51,805 nucleotides of DNA from positions 1-51,805 of the forward strand of contig BNBP01000049.1 in NCBI GenBank assembly GCA_014656015.1, read 5' to 3'. The stretch is from Streptomyces griseoaurantiacus (GTDB lineage: Bacteria > Actinomycetota > Actinomycetes > Streptomycetales > Streptomycetaceae). Below the pieces are notes generated by a model that saw only the letters and a program-made list of their open reading frames with translations, was not told the DNA's origin and made no database searches. The position numbers and the translations under genes were made by a program. This document shows positions 8,647 to 16,870 of the stretch, piece after piece (positions within the stretch are counted from its first letter, which is position 1; each line of letters begins with the position of its first letter).

Positions 8647-9215
8647 GCCGCCGAGGACGTCGCCGTGGCGGACTTGCAGCTCGGCTGCTTCGCCATGGCC
8701 TTGCCGACGTCGCCCTCCTCCAGATCCTTCAGGGCGTCGCTGCCGCTCTTGCTCAGTTTCTCCAGCTGGGTCGCCACGTCCTTGAGCCCGGAGGCGAACT
8801 TCGCCTGGTCCTTGGTGTCGAGGTCCTCGGTCTGCTTCTTCAGGTCGGCGTAGGAGGACGACAGGTTGTTGAGCTCCTTGACCGCGTTGGTCTTCTTCGT
8901 CTCGCCCTTGTCGACGTTCGGCGGCGCCCCCGCCTTCTGCACGGCCTGCGCCATCGCCTTGTAGGCGTCGGAGATGTCCTGGAAGGCCTGGGAGTCCGTC
9001 TTCTGGACGTCGGCCGGCGTGCTGTTGTCCGACGTCTCCTTCTGGATCGCGGTGTTCGCGGCCTCGATCTTCTTCGCCTGCGGCTGGACGCCGTCGCAGA
9101 CCTTCGCGGCCCAGGCGTCCAGTTCCTTGCTCTTGTCGTCGTCCCCGCCGCAGCCCGTGAGCACCACTGCAAGTACCGCACCGCCGGACAGTGCGGCAGC
9201 GAGCTTCTTGTTCAC
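8643..9215 (-). CDS. Small secreted lipoprotein, unknown function
   Basis: About 190 residues. The N-terminus VNKKLAAALSGGAVLAV is a signal peptide ending in the lipobox VLTGC, so the mature protein starts at a lipidated Cys. The rest is hydrophilic, Lys/Asp-rich and probably helical (repeated KELNNL, LKKQTEDL, ATQLEKLSKS), with two further Cys (CDGV and PSCKS) that could form a disulphide. GTG 9215 is preferred because GAAGGGA lies 8 nt upstream; ATG 9233 (adding MEGTKP) is an alternative with poorer spacing. It occupies the same slot next to hppA in other streptomycetes. Its stop codon abuts the IS481 remnant, so its own downstream region has been replaced. No enzymatic motif. Confidence 0.75.
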   Translation of the reverse strand: MNKKLAAALSGGAVLAVVLTGCGGDDDKSKELDAWAAKVCDGVQPQAKKIEAANTAIQKETSDNSTPADVQKTDSQAFQDISDAYKAMAQAVQKAGAPPNVDKGETKKTNAVKELNNLSSSYADLKKQTEDLDTKDQAKFASGLKDVATQLEKLSKSGSDALKDLEEGDVGKAMAKQPSCKSATATSSAA

Positions 9216-9474
9216 CGGTTTGGTCCCTTCCATGGCTTCCGGCCCCGGAACATACACGCCGGAGGCGAGGCGACCGGACGCCGGACCGCCCTTATGTACC
9301 CCGGTGAAGCCATTTGCACCAAGGCGCCCGCCGGAAGCGAGAGAAGGCTCACGAACCGGCGCGCACGCCCGTGCGAACGGCGGACGGGTCGTCAGCCCGC
9401 GCCCGCACGGGGAGCGGAGGGCACCTCGGGGAGCGTCCACGTACGGACGGACGGCGCGTCAGCGGGCGCGCACG

Positions 9475-9512
9475 AGGGGCGGACGGCACGTCAGCACGTG
9501 CCGTCCGCCCCT
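9475..9512 (-). terminator. Perfect 17-bp hairpin terminator of hppA
   Basis: Arms 9475-9491 and 9496-9512 are perfectly complementary with loop CAGC, 45 nt past the hppA stop. Two degenerate single-arm relatives, GGACGGnnnCGTCAGC-like, occur at 9382-9396 and 9449-9463. The rest of the gap between the lipoprotein start and hppA holds no recognisable gene. Confidence 0.85.
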
Positions 9513-9556
9513 GTGGAATGTGGCCGCCCACCGCTCGCGGCCTCGGGTGCCGTCTC

Positions 9557-11965
9557 CTAGGACACCACCGCGGGATTCGTCGTCTCGCTCACGCGTTCGG
9601 CGTGCTCGTCCTCGTCGCCGACCGCGATGCCGCGTCGCTTGGAGACGTAGACCGCGACGACGATCACCAGCAGCGACAACAGGGCGACGACGATCCGTAC
9701 ACCGATGTTCTTGTCGTCGCCGTAGGAGAACTTGATGACGGCGGGCGCGATGAGCAGCGCGACCAGGTTCATCACCTTCAGCAACGGGTTGATCGCCGGG
9801 CCCGCGGTGTCCTTGAACGGGTCCCCGACGGTGTCGCCGATGACCGTGGCGGCGTGCGCCTCGCTGCCCTTGCCGCCGTGGTGACCGTCCTCGACGAGCT
9901 TCTTGGCGTTGTCCCACGCGCCACCGGAATTGGCCAGGAAGACGGCCATCAGCGTGCCGGCTCCGATCGCGCCCGCGAGGAACGCGCCCAGCGCACCCAC
10001 CCCGAGCGTGAACCCGATGAAGATGGGCGCCGTGACGGCGAGGAGCCCCGGCGTGGCGAGCTCCCGCAGGGCGTCCTTGGTGCAGATGTCGACGACCTTG
10101 CCGTACTCCGGGGTCTCCGTGTAGTTCATGATCCCGGGCTTCTCCCGGAACTGGCGCCGCACCTCGTAGACCACCGCGCCCGCCGAGCGCGAGACCGCGT
10201 TGATCGCCAGTCCCGAGAACAGGAAGACGACCGCCGCGCCCGCGATGAGGCCGACGAGGTTGTTCGGCTGCGAGATGTCCATCATCAGGCTCATCGGCGC
10301 GCCCGCCCCGGACAGCTTCTCGCCGACGTCCTGCGCGCCCGTGGTGATCGCGTCGCGGTACGAGCCGAACAGCGCGGAGGCGGCGAGGACGGCGGTCGCG
10401 ATGGCGATGCCCTTGGTGATGGCCTTGGTGGTGTTGCCGACCGCGTCCAGGTTGGTGAGCACCTGGGCGCCCGCGCCCTCGACGTCGCCGGACATCTCGG
10501 CGATGCCCTGCGCGTTGTCGGAGACCGGACCGAAGGTGTCCATGGCGACGATCACACCGACCGTGGTGAGCAGGCCCGTGCCCGCGAGCGCCACCGCGAA
10601 CAGCGCCAGCATGATCGAGGTGCCGCCGAGCAGGAACGCCCCGTAGACCCCGAGTCCGATCAGCAGGGCGGTGTAGACGGCCGATTCCAGGCCGATGGAG
10701 ATGCCGGCGAGGACCACGGTGGCCGGGCCGGTCAGCGAGCTCTTGCCGATGTCCCGCACGGGACGCCGGGTGGTCTCGGTGAAGTAACCGGTGAGCTGCT
10801 GGATGAGGGCCGCGAGCACGATGCCGATGGCCACGGCGATGAGCGCGAGGATCCGCGGGTCGCCGCTCTTCCCGGCGATCGCCGCCTCACCGATGCCGTC
10901 CAGCTCGCCGTACGTCCCCGGCAGGTAGGCGTAGACCGCCGCCGCCACGAGCACCAGCGAGATGACCGCGGAGATGAAGAAGCCGCGGTTGATGGCGCTC
11001 ATGCCGCTGCGGTCGGCCCGGCGCGGGGCGACCGCGAAGATGCCGATCATGGCGGTGAGGACGCCGATCGCGGGCACGATCAGCGGGAACGCGAGCCCGG
11101 CGTCGCCGAAGGCGGCCTTGCCGAGGATCAGCGCGGCCACGAGCGTGACGGCGTACGACTCGAACAGGTCGGCCGCCATGCCCGCGCAGTCGCCGACGTT
11201 GTCGCCCACGTTGTCGGCGATGGTCGCGGCATTGCGGGGGTCGTCCTCCGGGATGCCCTGTTCCACCTTGCCGACCAGGTCGGCGCCGACGTCGGCGGCC
11301 TTGGTGAAGATGCCGCCGCCCACGCGCATGAACATCGCGATGAGCGCCGCGCCGAGGCCGAAGCCCTCCAGCACCTTCGGCGCGTCGGCGGCGTAGACCA
11401 GCACCACGCAGGAGGCGCCCAGCAGACCGAGCCCCACCGTGAACATGCCGACGACGCCGCCCGTGCGGAATGCGATCTTCATGGCCTTGTGCGAGACGGC
11501 GGTGAGATCCTTTTCCGGTTCTCCGGCCGCCGGTGTCGCCTCCCGCGCCGCCGCGGCGACCCGCACATTGCTCCGTACGGCGAGCCACATGCCGATATAC
11601 CCGGTGGCGGCCGAGAACGCCGCGCCGATCAGGAAGAACACCGATCGTCCGGCGCGCTGATTCCAGTCGTCCGCGGGCAGCAGCATGAGCAGGAAGAACA
11701 CGATCACGGCGAATACGCCGAGCGTGCGCAACTGCCGGGCCAGATAGGCGTTGGCGCCCTCCTGCACCGCTGCCGCGATCTTCTTCATGCTGTCGGTGCC
11801 CTCGCCCGCCCGGAGCACCTGGCGGACCAGGACTCCGGCGACCACGAGCGCCGCGAGCGCGACGATGCCGATGAAGATGACGATCAAACGATTGTCGTCG
11901 GTCAGCACCGCACCGGCGAGGTGGTTGGGGTGGTCGAACTGCTGAGGGGTAGAAAGCCCCGCCAT
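9557..11965 (-). CDS. hppA: Proton-translocating inorganic pyrophosphatase (K+-independent)
   Basis: A membrane pump of 802 residues that couples PPi hydrolysis to H+ export, with about 15-16 membrane spans. The catalytic stretch DVGADLVGKVE and the acidic segment GIPEDDPRNAATIADNVGDN bind Mg-PPi; a second acidic motif VGDTVGDPFKDT is near the C-terminus. In GNTTKAITKG the residue after GNTT is Lys, the mark of the K+-independent subclass (the K+-dependent class has Ala there). ATG 11965 has a near-perfect AAGGAGGA Shine-Dalgarno. The transcript is closed by the 17-bp hairpin at 9475-9512, and a 500-bp upstream region contains its promoter and two dyads. It recycles PPi from biosynthesis and adds to proton motive force. 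Confidence 0.97.
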   Translation of the reverse strand: MAGLSTPQQFDHPNHLAGAVLTDDNRLIVIFIGIVALAALVVAGVLVRQVLRAGEGTDSMKKIAAAVQEGANAYLARQLRTLGVFAVIVFFLLMLLPADDWNQRAGRSVFFLIGAAFSAATGYIGMWLAVRSNVRVAAAAREATPAAGEPEKDLTAVSHKAMKIAFRTGGVVGMFTVGLGLLGASCVVLVYAADAPKVLEGFGLGAALIAMFMRVGGGIFTKAADVGADLVGKVEQGIPEDDPRNAATIADNVGDNVGDCAGMAADLFESYAVTLVAALILGKAAFGDAGLAFPLIVPAIGVLTAMIGIFAVAPRRADRSGMSAINRGFFISAVISLVLVAAAVYAYLPGTYGELDGIGEAAIAGKSGDPRILALIAVAIGIVLAALIQQLTGYFTETTRRPVRDIGKSSLTGPATVVLAGISIGLESAVYTALLIGLGVYGAFLLGGTSIMLALFAVALAGTGLLTTVGVIVAMDTFGPVSDNAQGIAEMSGDVEGAGAQVLTNLDAVGNTTKAITKGIAIATAVLAASALFGSYRDAITTGAQDVGEKLSGAGAPMSLMMDISQPNNLVGLIAGAAVVFLFSGLAINAVSRSAGAVVYEVRRQFREKPGIMNYTETPEYGKVVDICTKDALRELATPGLLAVTAPIFIGFTLGVGALGAFLAGAIGAGTLMAVFLANSGGAWDNAKKLVEDGHHGGKGSEAHAATVIGDTVGDPFKDTAGPAINPLLKVMNLVALLIAPAVIKFSYGDDKNIGVRIVVALLSLLVIVVAVYVSKRRGIAVGDEDEHAERVSETTNPAVVS

Positions 11966-12007
11966 TCGTCCTCCTTGACGCTTGGGCTGAGCTCAAGATG
12001 TGGACGG

Positions 12008-12035
12008 ATTGTAGGTAGCGGAACCTGATCTAAAC
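12008..12035 (-). promoter_or_regulatory. Candidate hppA promoter
   Basis: On the minus strand TACAAT (12013-12008) is an almost perfect -10 about 43 nt before the ATG, within a locally AT-richer stretch; 17 nt further upstream is TGTTTA, a weak -35. Inference from sequence only. Confidence 0.45.
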
Positions 12036-12167
12036 AGTGTGCGGTAAACGGAATCGGTCTTGGTTCGCCGATGTTCGTCCATCGGAATGATCTCCGGCGG
12101 CGCCCCGGCCTACTCGAATGAGGTAATGCCCCAAAACCATTGACCGTGGATTTCACCGGATTGCCGC

Positions 12168-12233
12168 GTGATCGAATGATCACCACAATGGCGGGACGCG
12201 GCGGGCGGGGAATTGCTCGTGAATTACTTCACG
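12168..12233. promoter_or_regulatory. Two dyads 50 bp apart upstream of hppA, one Crp-like
   Basis: GTGATC-GAAT-GATCAC (12168-12183) and CGTGAA-TTAC-TTCACG (12218-12233) are both perfect 6-bp inverted repeats with 4-bp spacers, centred exactly 50 bp apart. The second contains GTGA-N6-TCAC, the half-site arrangement of CRP/FNR-family operators; a crp gene is in this window. The remainder of 11966-12478 has no gene. Confidence 0.45.
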
Positions 12234-12394
12234 CATTCGGCGGACCCGCCCGGAGCTGGGGCGGAAGCGCGGCGACTCCAGGGACCGACACCGAGAGCCG
12301 ACACCGGGGTCGGCGCCGGGGGCCGGCGCCAAGAGGACTCATGACGCCCTCCCGAGGCCCTCCCCAGGCCCTCCCAAGGCGTCACGAAGGCGAA

Positions 12395-12440
12395 CCCCAT
12401 GAGGGAGGGCCCCGCCGGAGCGGGGCCCTCCCTCATGGGG
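12395..12440 (-). terminator. Perfect 21-bp hairpin terminator after the bldG-linked anti-sigma gene
   Basis: Arms 12395-12415 and 12420-12440 are fully complementary with loop CGGA, about 40 nt past the stop of the anti-sigma factor gene. Among the strongest hairpins in the window. Confidence 0.88.
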
Positions 12441-12478
12441 CAGTGGGTTCTTCCGAGACTCGGGGAACGGCGCGCCGC

Positions 12479-12925
12479 TCAGGGCAGCAGCGTGGTGGGC
12501 TCCGGTGTGGTGGGCCAGGTCATCCTGATCCGCCCGCCGTGCTCCCCCGCGGTCACCTCGACGTCGTCGACGAGCCCGCTGATGACCGCGAGGCCCATGT
12601 CGTCGTCCTCGCTGTCGGAATCGGGATCGTCCGCGCCGGACGTGCCCGGGATGCGCTCCACGGGCGACGTGCTGTCCGGGGCCTCGTCGCCGACCTCGAT
12701 GGAGAACTGCTTCTCCTCCTCGACCAGCACCACATGCACCGGCGCCTGCACGCCGCTGGTGCGGTGCAGCCCGACAGCCCGCGAACAGGCCTCGCCGACG
12801 GCGAGCCGGACCTCGTCGAGAACGGCCTCGTCCACCCCGGCCCTGCGCGCCACCGCCGCCGCCACCAACCTGGCGGTCCTGACGTGCTCGGGCAGCGCGC
12901 TGAAGCGGAGCTCAACGGTGGCCAT
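12479..12925 (-). CDS. Anti-sigma factor, HATPase_c kinase type, partner of BldG
   Basis: 148 residues with the GHKL/HATPase_c fold of SpoIIAB/RsbW-like anti-sigma factors: N-box DEVRLAVGEACSRAV and G1-like segment DDDMGLAVISGLVDDVEV. An acidic, variable linker (DDPDSDSEDDD) separates the two. ATG 12925 follows GAGGGGGAC. It lies 101 nt downstream of bldG on the same strand; in S. coelicolor the homologous gene (SCO3548) is known to be co-transcribed with bldG and to interact with BldG. It should bind BldG or a sigma factor depending on BldG phosphorylation. The kinase residues look intact, but whether it phosphorylates BldG cannot be read from sequence. Confidence 0.9.
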   Translation of the reverse strand: MATVELRFSALPEHVRTARLVAAAVARRAGVDEAVLDEVRLAVGEACSRAVGLHRTSGVQAPVHVVLVEEEKQFSIEVGDEAPDSTSPVERIPGTSGADDPDSDSEDDDMGLAVISGLVDDVEVTAGEHGGRIRMTWPTTPEPTTLLP

Positions 12926-12997
12926 GCGTCCCCCTCGGAACTGGGCGTGCTCTCGGGGGGCCGGGCCACTGCGGCCCCGGCCCTCCGCTTCGATCTG

Positions 12998-13024
12998 CCG
13001 TCCGGGCACGGGGCCCGGCGACGG
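12998..13024 (-). promoter_or_regulatory. Hairpin between bldG and the anti-sigma gene
   Basis: CCGTC-CGGGC (12998-13007) pairs with the complementary arm at 13013-13024 with a two-base bulge and loop ACGGG. It starts 2 nt past the bldG stop. It could act as a partial terminator or processing site, giving both a bldG-only and a bldG-plus-partner mRNA, as described for S. coelicolor. Confidence 0.55.
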
Positions 13025-13026
13025 TG

Positions 13027-13368
13027 TCAGTCGGTGGCCGCCACCGCTTCGTCGACCGAGGTGTGAATGGGGAACACCTTGGTGAGACCGGTGATACGGA
13101 AGATCTTCAGGATGCGCTCCTGGTTGCACACGAGGCGCAACGAGCCCTCATGGGCACGCACCCGCTTCAGACCACCGACCAGTACGCCGAGCCCGGTGGA
13201 GTCGAGGAAGTCCACGCCCTCCATATCGACGACGAGGTGGAAACTCCCGTCGTTCACCAGCTCGACCAGCTGCTCGCGCAGCTTGGGCGCGGTGTATACG
13301 TCGATTTCGCCACCGACCTCGACGACCGTACGATCGCCGACGGTACGGGTCGACAGGGACAGGTCCAC
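13027..13368 (-). CDS. bldG: Anti-sigma factor antagonist BldG
   Basis: 113 residues with a STAS domain. It begins MDLSLSTRTVGDRTVVEV; the phosphorylation site is Ser57 in DFLDSTGLGVLV, the conserved serine of SpoIIAA-like proteins. GTG 13368 has GGAGG at 7 nt. BldG is required in Streptomyces for aerial hyphae and antibiotic production, and works by partner switching with anti-sigma factors such as the next gene. It is divergent from the helicase gene; both promoters must lie within about 80 bp or overlap the helicase 5' end. Length and sequence are those of the family with no oddity. Confidence 0.97.
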   Translation of the reverse strand: MDLSLSTRTVGDRTVVEVGGEIDVYTAPKLREQLVELVNDGSFHLVVDMEGVDFLDSTGLGVLVGGLKRVRAHEGSLRLVCNQERILKIFRITGLTKVFPIHTSVDEAVAATD

Positions 13369-13451
13369 GGATCCTCCAGCACCTTGCTATCGAGCGTTCG
13401 TCCTTCGGGTCATCTCGGCATGAGAGCCCTGGGGACGGTTCGCCAGCCGCG

Positions 13452-16097
13452 ATGGCATTCAATCACTTACCGGCAGGCGTGCACGACGCCTTGGGTCCAT
13501 TGTCCGTCACGCCGGTGACACACTCGGGACCGATGGCCAAGAATCACCGATCCGATCGACCCCCGGCGGGCACCGCAGAGCGGACCCCGCCGGGCATTGT
13601 GCTGGACCGGCTCACCGCCGGGCCGAGCCGGGCTTCGCGCGTCACTCATACGGAGCACTTGCCCCCGCGGGAGGGCCGCCATGCCGTCTGGCCTGACCGG
13701 ATTCGCGCGGAGGTGCTCGCCGCCGTGCGCGAGTGCGGCATCGAACACCCCTGGGCCCATCAGGCACTGGCCGCCGAACACGCGCTGGACGGCAACTCGG
13801 TCGTGGTCGCCACCGGTACCGCCTCCGGCAAGTCCCTGGCCTACCTCGTGCCCGTGCTTTCCCGCCTCCTGGACGGCTCCGAGGCGCCCAACGGCAGGGG
13901 CGCCACCGCCCTGTACCTGGCCCCCACCAAGGCACTCGCGGCCGACCAGCGGCGGTCGGTGAGGGAACTCTCCCAACCCCTGGGAACGGCCGTGCGGCCC
14001 GCCGTGTACGACGGCGACACCCCGTCCGAGGAACGCGAATGGGTACGTCAGTACGCCAACTACGTCCTCACCAACCCCGACATGCTGCATCGCGGGATCC
14101 TGCCCTCCCACCCGCGCTGGGCCTCCTTCCTGCGCGCCCTGAAGTACGTGGTCATCGACGAGTGCCACACCTACCGTGGCGTCTTCGGCTCGCACGTCGC
14201 CCAGGTGCTGCGGCGGCTGCGCCGGCTGTGCGCCCGCTACGGCTCCTCCCCCGTCTTCCTGCTCGCCTCCGCCACCGCCGCCGACCCGGCGGTGGCCGCG
14301 GGCCGGCTGACCGGGCTGCCCGTGGTCGAGGTGGCGGACGACGCCTCTCCCCGCGGTGAACTGGTGTTCGCCCTCTGGGAGCCCCCGCTCACCGAGCTGC
14401 ACGGCGAGAAGGGCGCCCCCGTCCGCCGCACCGCCACCGCCGAGACCGCCGATCTGCTGACCGACCTCGTCGTGCAGGACGTGCGCTCGGTCGCCTTCGT
14501 CCGCTCACGGCGCGGTGCCGAGCTGATCTCGCTCATCGCCCAGGAGCGGTTGGCCGAGGTCGACCGCTCGCTCGCCCGGCGTGTCGCCGCCTACCGCGGC
14601 GGCTACCTCCCCGAGGAACGCCGCGCCCTGGAAGGCGCGCTGCACTCCGGCGAACTCCTCGGCCTCGCCGCCACCACCGCCCTGGAGCTGGGCATCGACG
14701 TCTCCGGCCTCGACGCCGTGCTGATCGCCGGCTACCCGGGCACCCGGGCCTCGCTCTGGCAGCAGGCGGGCCGGGCGGGCCGCGCCGGACAGGGCGCCCT
14801 GGCGGTGCTGGTCGCCCGCGACGACCCGCTGGACACCTTCCTCGTCCACCATCCCGAGGCCCTCTTCGACCAGCCCGTCGAGTCCACCGTCCTCGACCCC
14901 GACAACCCCTACGTCCTCGCCCCGCACCTGTGCGCCGCCGCCGCCGAACTGCCGCTGACCGAGGAGGACCTCGCGCTCTTCGGCCCCGCCTGCGCTGCCC
15001 TGATGCCCCAGCTCGAGGACGCCGGCCTCCTACGCCGCCGTACGAAGGCCTGGCACTGGACCCGCCGGGAACGCGCCGCCGACCTCGCCGACATCCGCGG
15101 CCAGGGCGGACGGCCGGTGCAGGTCGTTGAGGAGGGCACCGGACGGCTGCTCGGCACGGTCGACGCGGGCGCCGCCCACACCGGTGTGCACGAGGGCGCG
15201 GTCCACCTCCACCAGGGCCGCACCTACCTGGTGCGCTCGCTCGACCTGGAGGACTCCGTCGCCCTGGTCGAGCGAGCCGACCCGCCGTACACCACCGTCG
15301 CCCGCGACACCACGTCGATCTCCGTACTGGAGAAGGACGTCGAGGTCCCCTGGGGCGAGGGCCGCCTCTGCTACGGCTCCGTCGAGGTGACGAACCAGGT
15401 CGTCTCCTACCTGCGCCGCCGCGTCCTCACCGGCGAGGTGCTGGGCGAGTCCAAGCTCGACCTCCCTCCGCGTACGCTGCGCACCCGCGCGGTGTGGTGG
15501 ACGGTCACCGAGGACCAGCTCGACGCGGCCCGGATCAACCCGGAGAACCTGGGCGGCGCCCTGCACGCCGCCGAGCACGCGTCCATCGGTCTGCTCCCGC
15601 TGTTCGCCACGTGCGACCGCTGGGACATCGGCGGGGTCTCCGTCCCGCTCCATCCCGACACCCTGCTGCCCACGGTCTTCGTGTACGACGGCCATCCCGG
15701 CGGCGCCGGGTTCGCCGAGCGCGCCTTCCACACCGCACGCGAGTGGCTCACCGCCACGCGCGAGGCCATCGCCTCCTGCGAGTGCGAGGCCGGCTGTCCT
15801 TCCTGCATCCAGTCCCCCAAGTGCGGCAACGGCAACGAACCGCTGCACAAGAGGGGTGCCGTACGGCTGCTGACCGAACTTCTGCGAGGAGCACCGGGGG
15901 ACGGCGGCACGGCGATCCGGGACACGGCGAGCGGACGCGCGACCGGCGGGGGCACGGTGAGCGAGGACCCGCCGGGCGCGGGCCCGGTGAGCGGGGGCAC
16001 CACGAGTGAGGGCACGGCGAGCGGGGGCACGGCGGTGTGCGGTGCGGAAGGGGGCGCCGCGGAGGGGAGTGCCGGGGCGGTGTCTCCGGCCGGGTAG
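13452..16097 (+). CDS. DEAD/DEAH-box helicase with C-terminal DUF1998 (MrfA type)
   Basis: 881 residues. Motif I is VATGTASGKSLAYL and motif II DECHTYRG (DECH). The C-terminal helicase half contains ALELGIDVSGLD and QQAGRAGRAGQGALA. Near the end four Cys in CECEAGCPSCIQSPKCGNG form the zinc-binding DUF1998 (MZB) site. B. subtilis MrfA, of this family, acts in nucleotide-excision-type repair of mitomycin damage. The start at ATG 13452 gives MAFNHLPAGVHDAL; ATG 13533 (MAKNHRSD) with GGGAC upstream is possible. The last about 60 residues (GGTAIRDTASG... to the stop) are not part of the family and are encoded by a 15-bp minisatellite; this stretch overlaps the opposite-strand TadE/G-like gene. 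Confidence 0.9.
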   Translation: MAFNHLPAGVHDALGPLSVTPVTHSGPMAKNHRSDRPPAGTAERTPPGIVLDRLTAGPSRASRVTHTEHLPPREGRHAVWPDRIRAEVLAAVRECGIEHPWAHQALAAEHALDGNSVVVATGTASGKSLAYLVPVLSRLLDGSEAPNGRGATALYLAPTKALAADQRRSVRELSQPLGTAVRPAVYDGDTPSEEREWVRQYANYVLTNPDMLHRGILPSHPRWASFLRALKYVVIDECHTYRGVFGSHVAQVLRRLRRLCARYGSSPVFLLASATAADPAVAAGRLTGLPVVEVADDASPRGELVFALWEPPLTELHGEKGAPVRRTATAETADLLTDLVVQDVRSVAFVRSRRGAELISLIAQERLAEVDRSLARRVAAYRGGYLPEERRALEGALHSGELLGLAATTALELGIDVSGLDAVLIAGYPGTRASLWQQAGRAGRAGQGALAVLVARDDPLDTFLVHHPEALFDQPVESTVLDPDNPYVLAPHLCAAAAELPLTEEDLALFGPACAALMPQLEDAGLLRRRTKAWHWTRRERAADLADIRGQGGRPVQVVEEGTGRLLGTVDAGAAHTGVHEGAVHLHQGRTYLVRSLDLEDSVALVERADPPYTTVARDTTSISVLEKDVEVPWGEGRLCYGSVEVTNQVVSYLRRRVLTGEVLGESKLDLPPRTLRTRAVWWTVTEDQLDAARINPENLGGALHAAEHASIGLLPLFATCDRWDIGGVSVPLHPDTLLPTVFVYDGHPGGAGFAERAFHTAREWLTATREAIASCECEAGCPSCIQSPKCGNGNEPLHKRGAVRLLTELLRGAPGDGGTAIRDTASGRATGGGTVSEDPPGAGPVSGGTTSEGTASGGTAVCGAEGGAAEGSAGAVSPAG

Positions 16098-16516
16098 GCG
16101 CCGGGCGGGCCCGCGCGGGCCCGTACCCGCACCGTGAACGGCGCCCTGCCCGAAGCGGCGGTCACGTCGGACACCTCGCCCTCGATCCCGCACCGCACCA
16201 GCCGCGCGCCCTGCGCCCGCGCGACCCGCCCGGCGGTGTCGCAGGCCGGCCCGCCACCCTCCGTCCAGCGGTCCGCGGCCGCCAACGCCGCCAGATCTGC
16301 GGCCGCGGCCGCCCTGTGACGCACGACCACCGCGTGACCCGCCAACAGCAGGGCACCGAACACGGCACAGAGCCCGGCCAGCGCGAAGACCACCCAGACG
16401 GCGGCCGACCCGCGATCACCTCGACGGCCGTTGCCGTCACGGGAGCTTCCGCACCCCCCACGCGCGCTCCGGTCAGTGAGCTCCCGCCCTCTGGTGACTC
16501 CTCCCTCCACGTTCAT
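15407..16516 (-). CDS. TadE/G-like (Rv3654c-type) pseudopilin-like membrane protein with anomalous C-terminal extension
   Basis: The recognisable protein is residues 1-140: a basic N-terminus (MNVEGGVTRGRE...RRGDRGS), one membrane span AAVWVVFALAGLCAVFGALLLAG, then RHRAAAAADLAALAAADRWTEGGGPAC with the ADLAALAAA pattern and two Cys typical of Rv3654c-type TadE-like proteins encoded last in actinobacterial tad operons. Its start overlaps the TadE stop (ATGA at 16516-16513). Family members end near residue 130-150, but this frame stays open for another 229 codons antisense to the helicase, first through the 15-bp minisatellite and then through helicase DUF1998 sequence. I think the ancestral stop was lost; whether the 229-residue tail is made is unknown. 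Confidence 0.6.
   Translation of the reverse strand: MNVEGGVTRGRELTDRSARGGCGSSRDGNGRRGDRGSAAVWVVFALAGLCAVFGALLLAGHAVVVRHRAAAAADLAALAAADRWTEGGGPACDTAGRVARAQGARLVRCGIEGEVSDVTAASGRAPFTVRVRARAGPPGAYPAGDTAPALPSAAPPSAPHTAVPPLAVPSLVVPPLTGPAPGGSSLTVPPPVARPLAVSRIAVPPSPGAPRRSSVSSRTAPLLCSGSLPLPHLGDWMQEGQPASHSQEAMASRVAVSHSRAVWKARSANPAPPGWPSYTKTVGSRVSGWSGTETPPMSQRSHVANSGSRPMDACSAACRAPPRFSGLIRAASSWSSVTVHHTARVRSVRGGRSSLDSPSTSPVRTRRRR
15910..16044. repeat. 15-bp minisatellite, about 9 units
   Basis: Successive 15-base units begin at 15910, 15925, 15940, 15955, 15970, 15985, 16000, 16015 and 16030, with consensus close to CGGTGAGCGGGGGCA (units 15985 and 16015 differ by one base). They encode a Gly/Ser/Thr-rich tail on the helicase and, on the other strand, a Pro/Val/Leu-rich pentapeptide repeat in the TadE/G-like frame. 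Related units occur at 16871-16930. Confidence 0.85.
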
Positions 16517-16863
16517 ACGCCCACCCCCACCGTCTCCTCCGCCAGCGCCACGGCCGTGCCGCGCAACTCCAGCGTCAGCCTGTCCGGCCCGGGCGGATGG
16601 GCGACCACCGTCACGCGGACCAGGTCGCCCTCCCGGCCCACCATGACCGTCGCGCCGTCCGGTGCCGCCCGGCGGGCCGTCGCCTCGACCGTGTCCGGCG
16701 GGTCCTGGCGAGCCGCGGCACGGGCCCCCGCCCGTGCCGCGTCCACGCACTGGATCTGCGCGGACGCGGCGAGCAGTGCCCACATCAGCGCCATCACGAA
16801 CAACACCAGCGCGGGCAGCACGACGGCCGCCTCCGCCGTCACGAAGCCACGGTCGTTCGCCAC
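16513..16863 (-). CDS. TadE-like pilus assembly protein
   Basis: 116 residues from GTG 16863: VANDRGFVTAEAAVVLPALVLFVMALMWALL is the class signature, a short leader, Glu in TAEAAVVLP and one membrane span. It is followed by AASAQIQCVDAARAGARAAAR and a small beta-rich domain. TadE proteins are minor pseudopilins anchored in the membrane. An open frame continues upstream through a pentapeptide repeat HR(T/G/S)(P/A)(V/A) encoded by the 15-bp minisatellite at 16871-16930; I exclude it, but a longer start cannot be ruled out. Overlaps the next gene by ATGA, implying translational coupling. Confidence 0.8.
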   Translation of the reverse strand: MANDRGFVTAEAAVVLPALVLFVMALMWALLAASAQIQCVDAARAGARAAARQDPPDTVEATARRAAPDGATVMVGREGDLVRVTVVAHPPGPDRLTLELRGTAVALAEETVGVGV

Positions 16864-16870
16864 GGAACCT

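Noticed and set aside
9314..12028. A 904-codon plus-strand open frame opposite hppA
   Set aside because: Shadow frame of hppA, with His/Arg/Asp-rich non-protein-like sequence.
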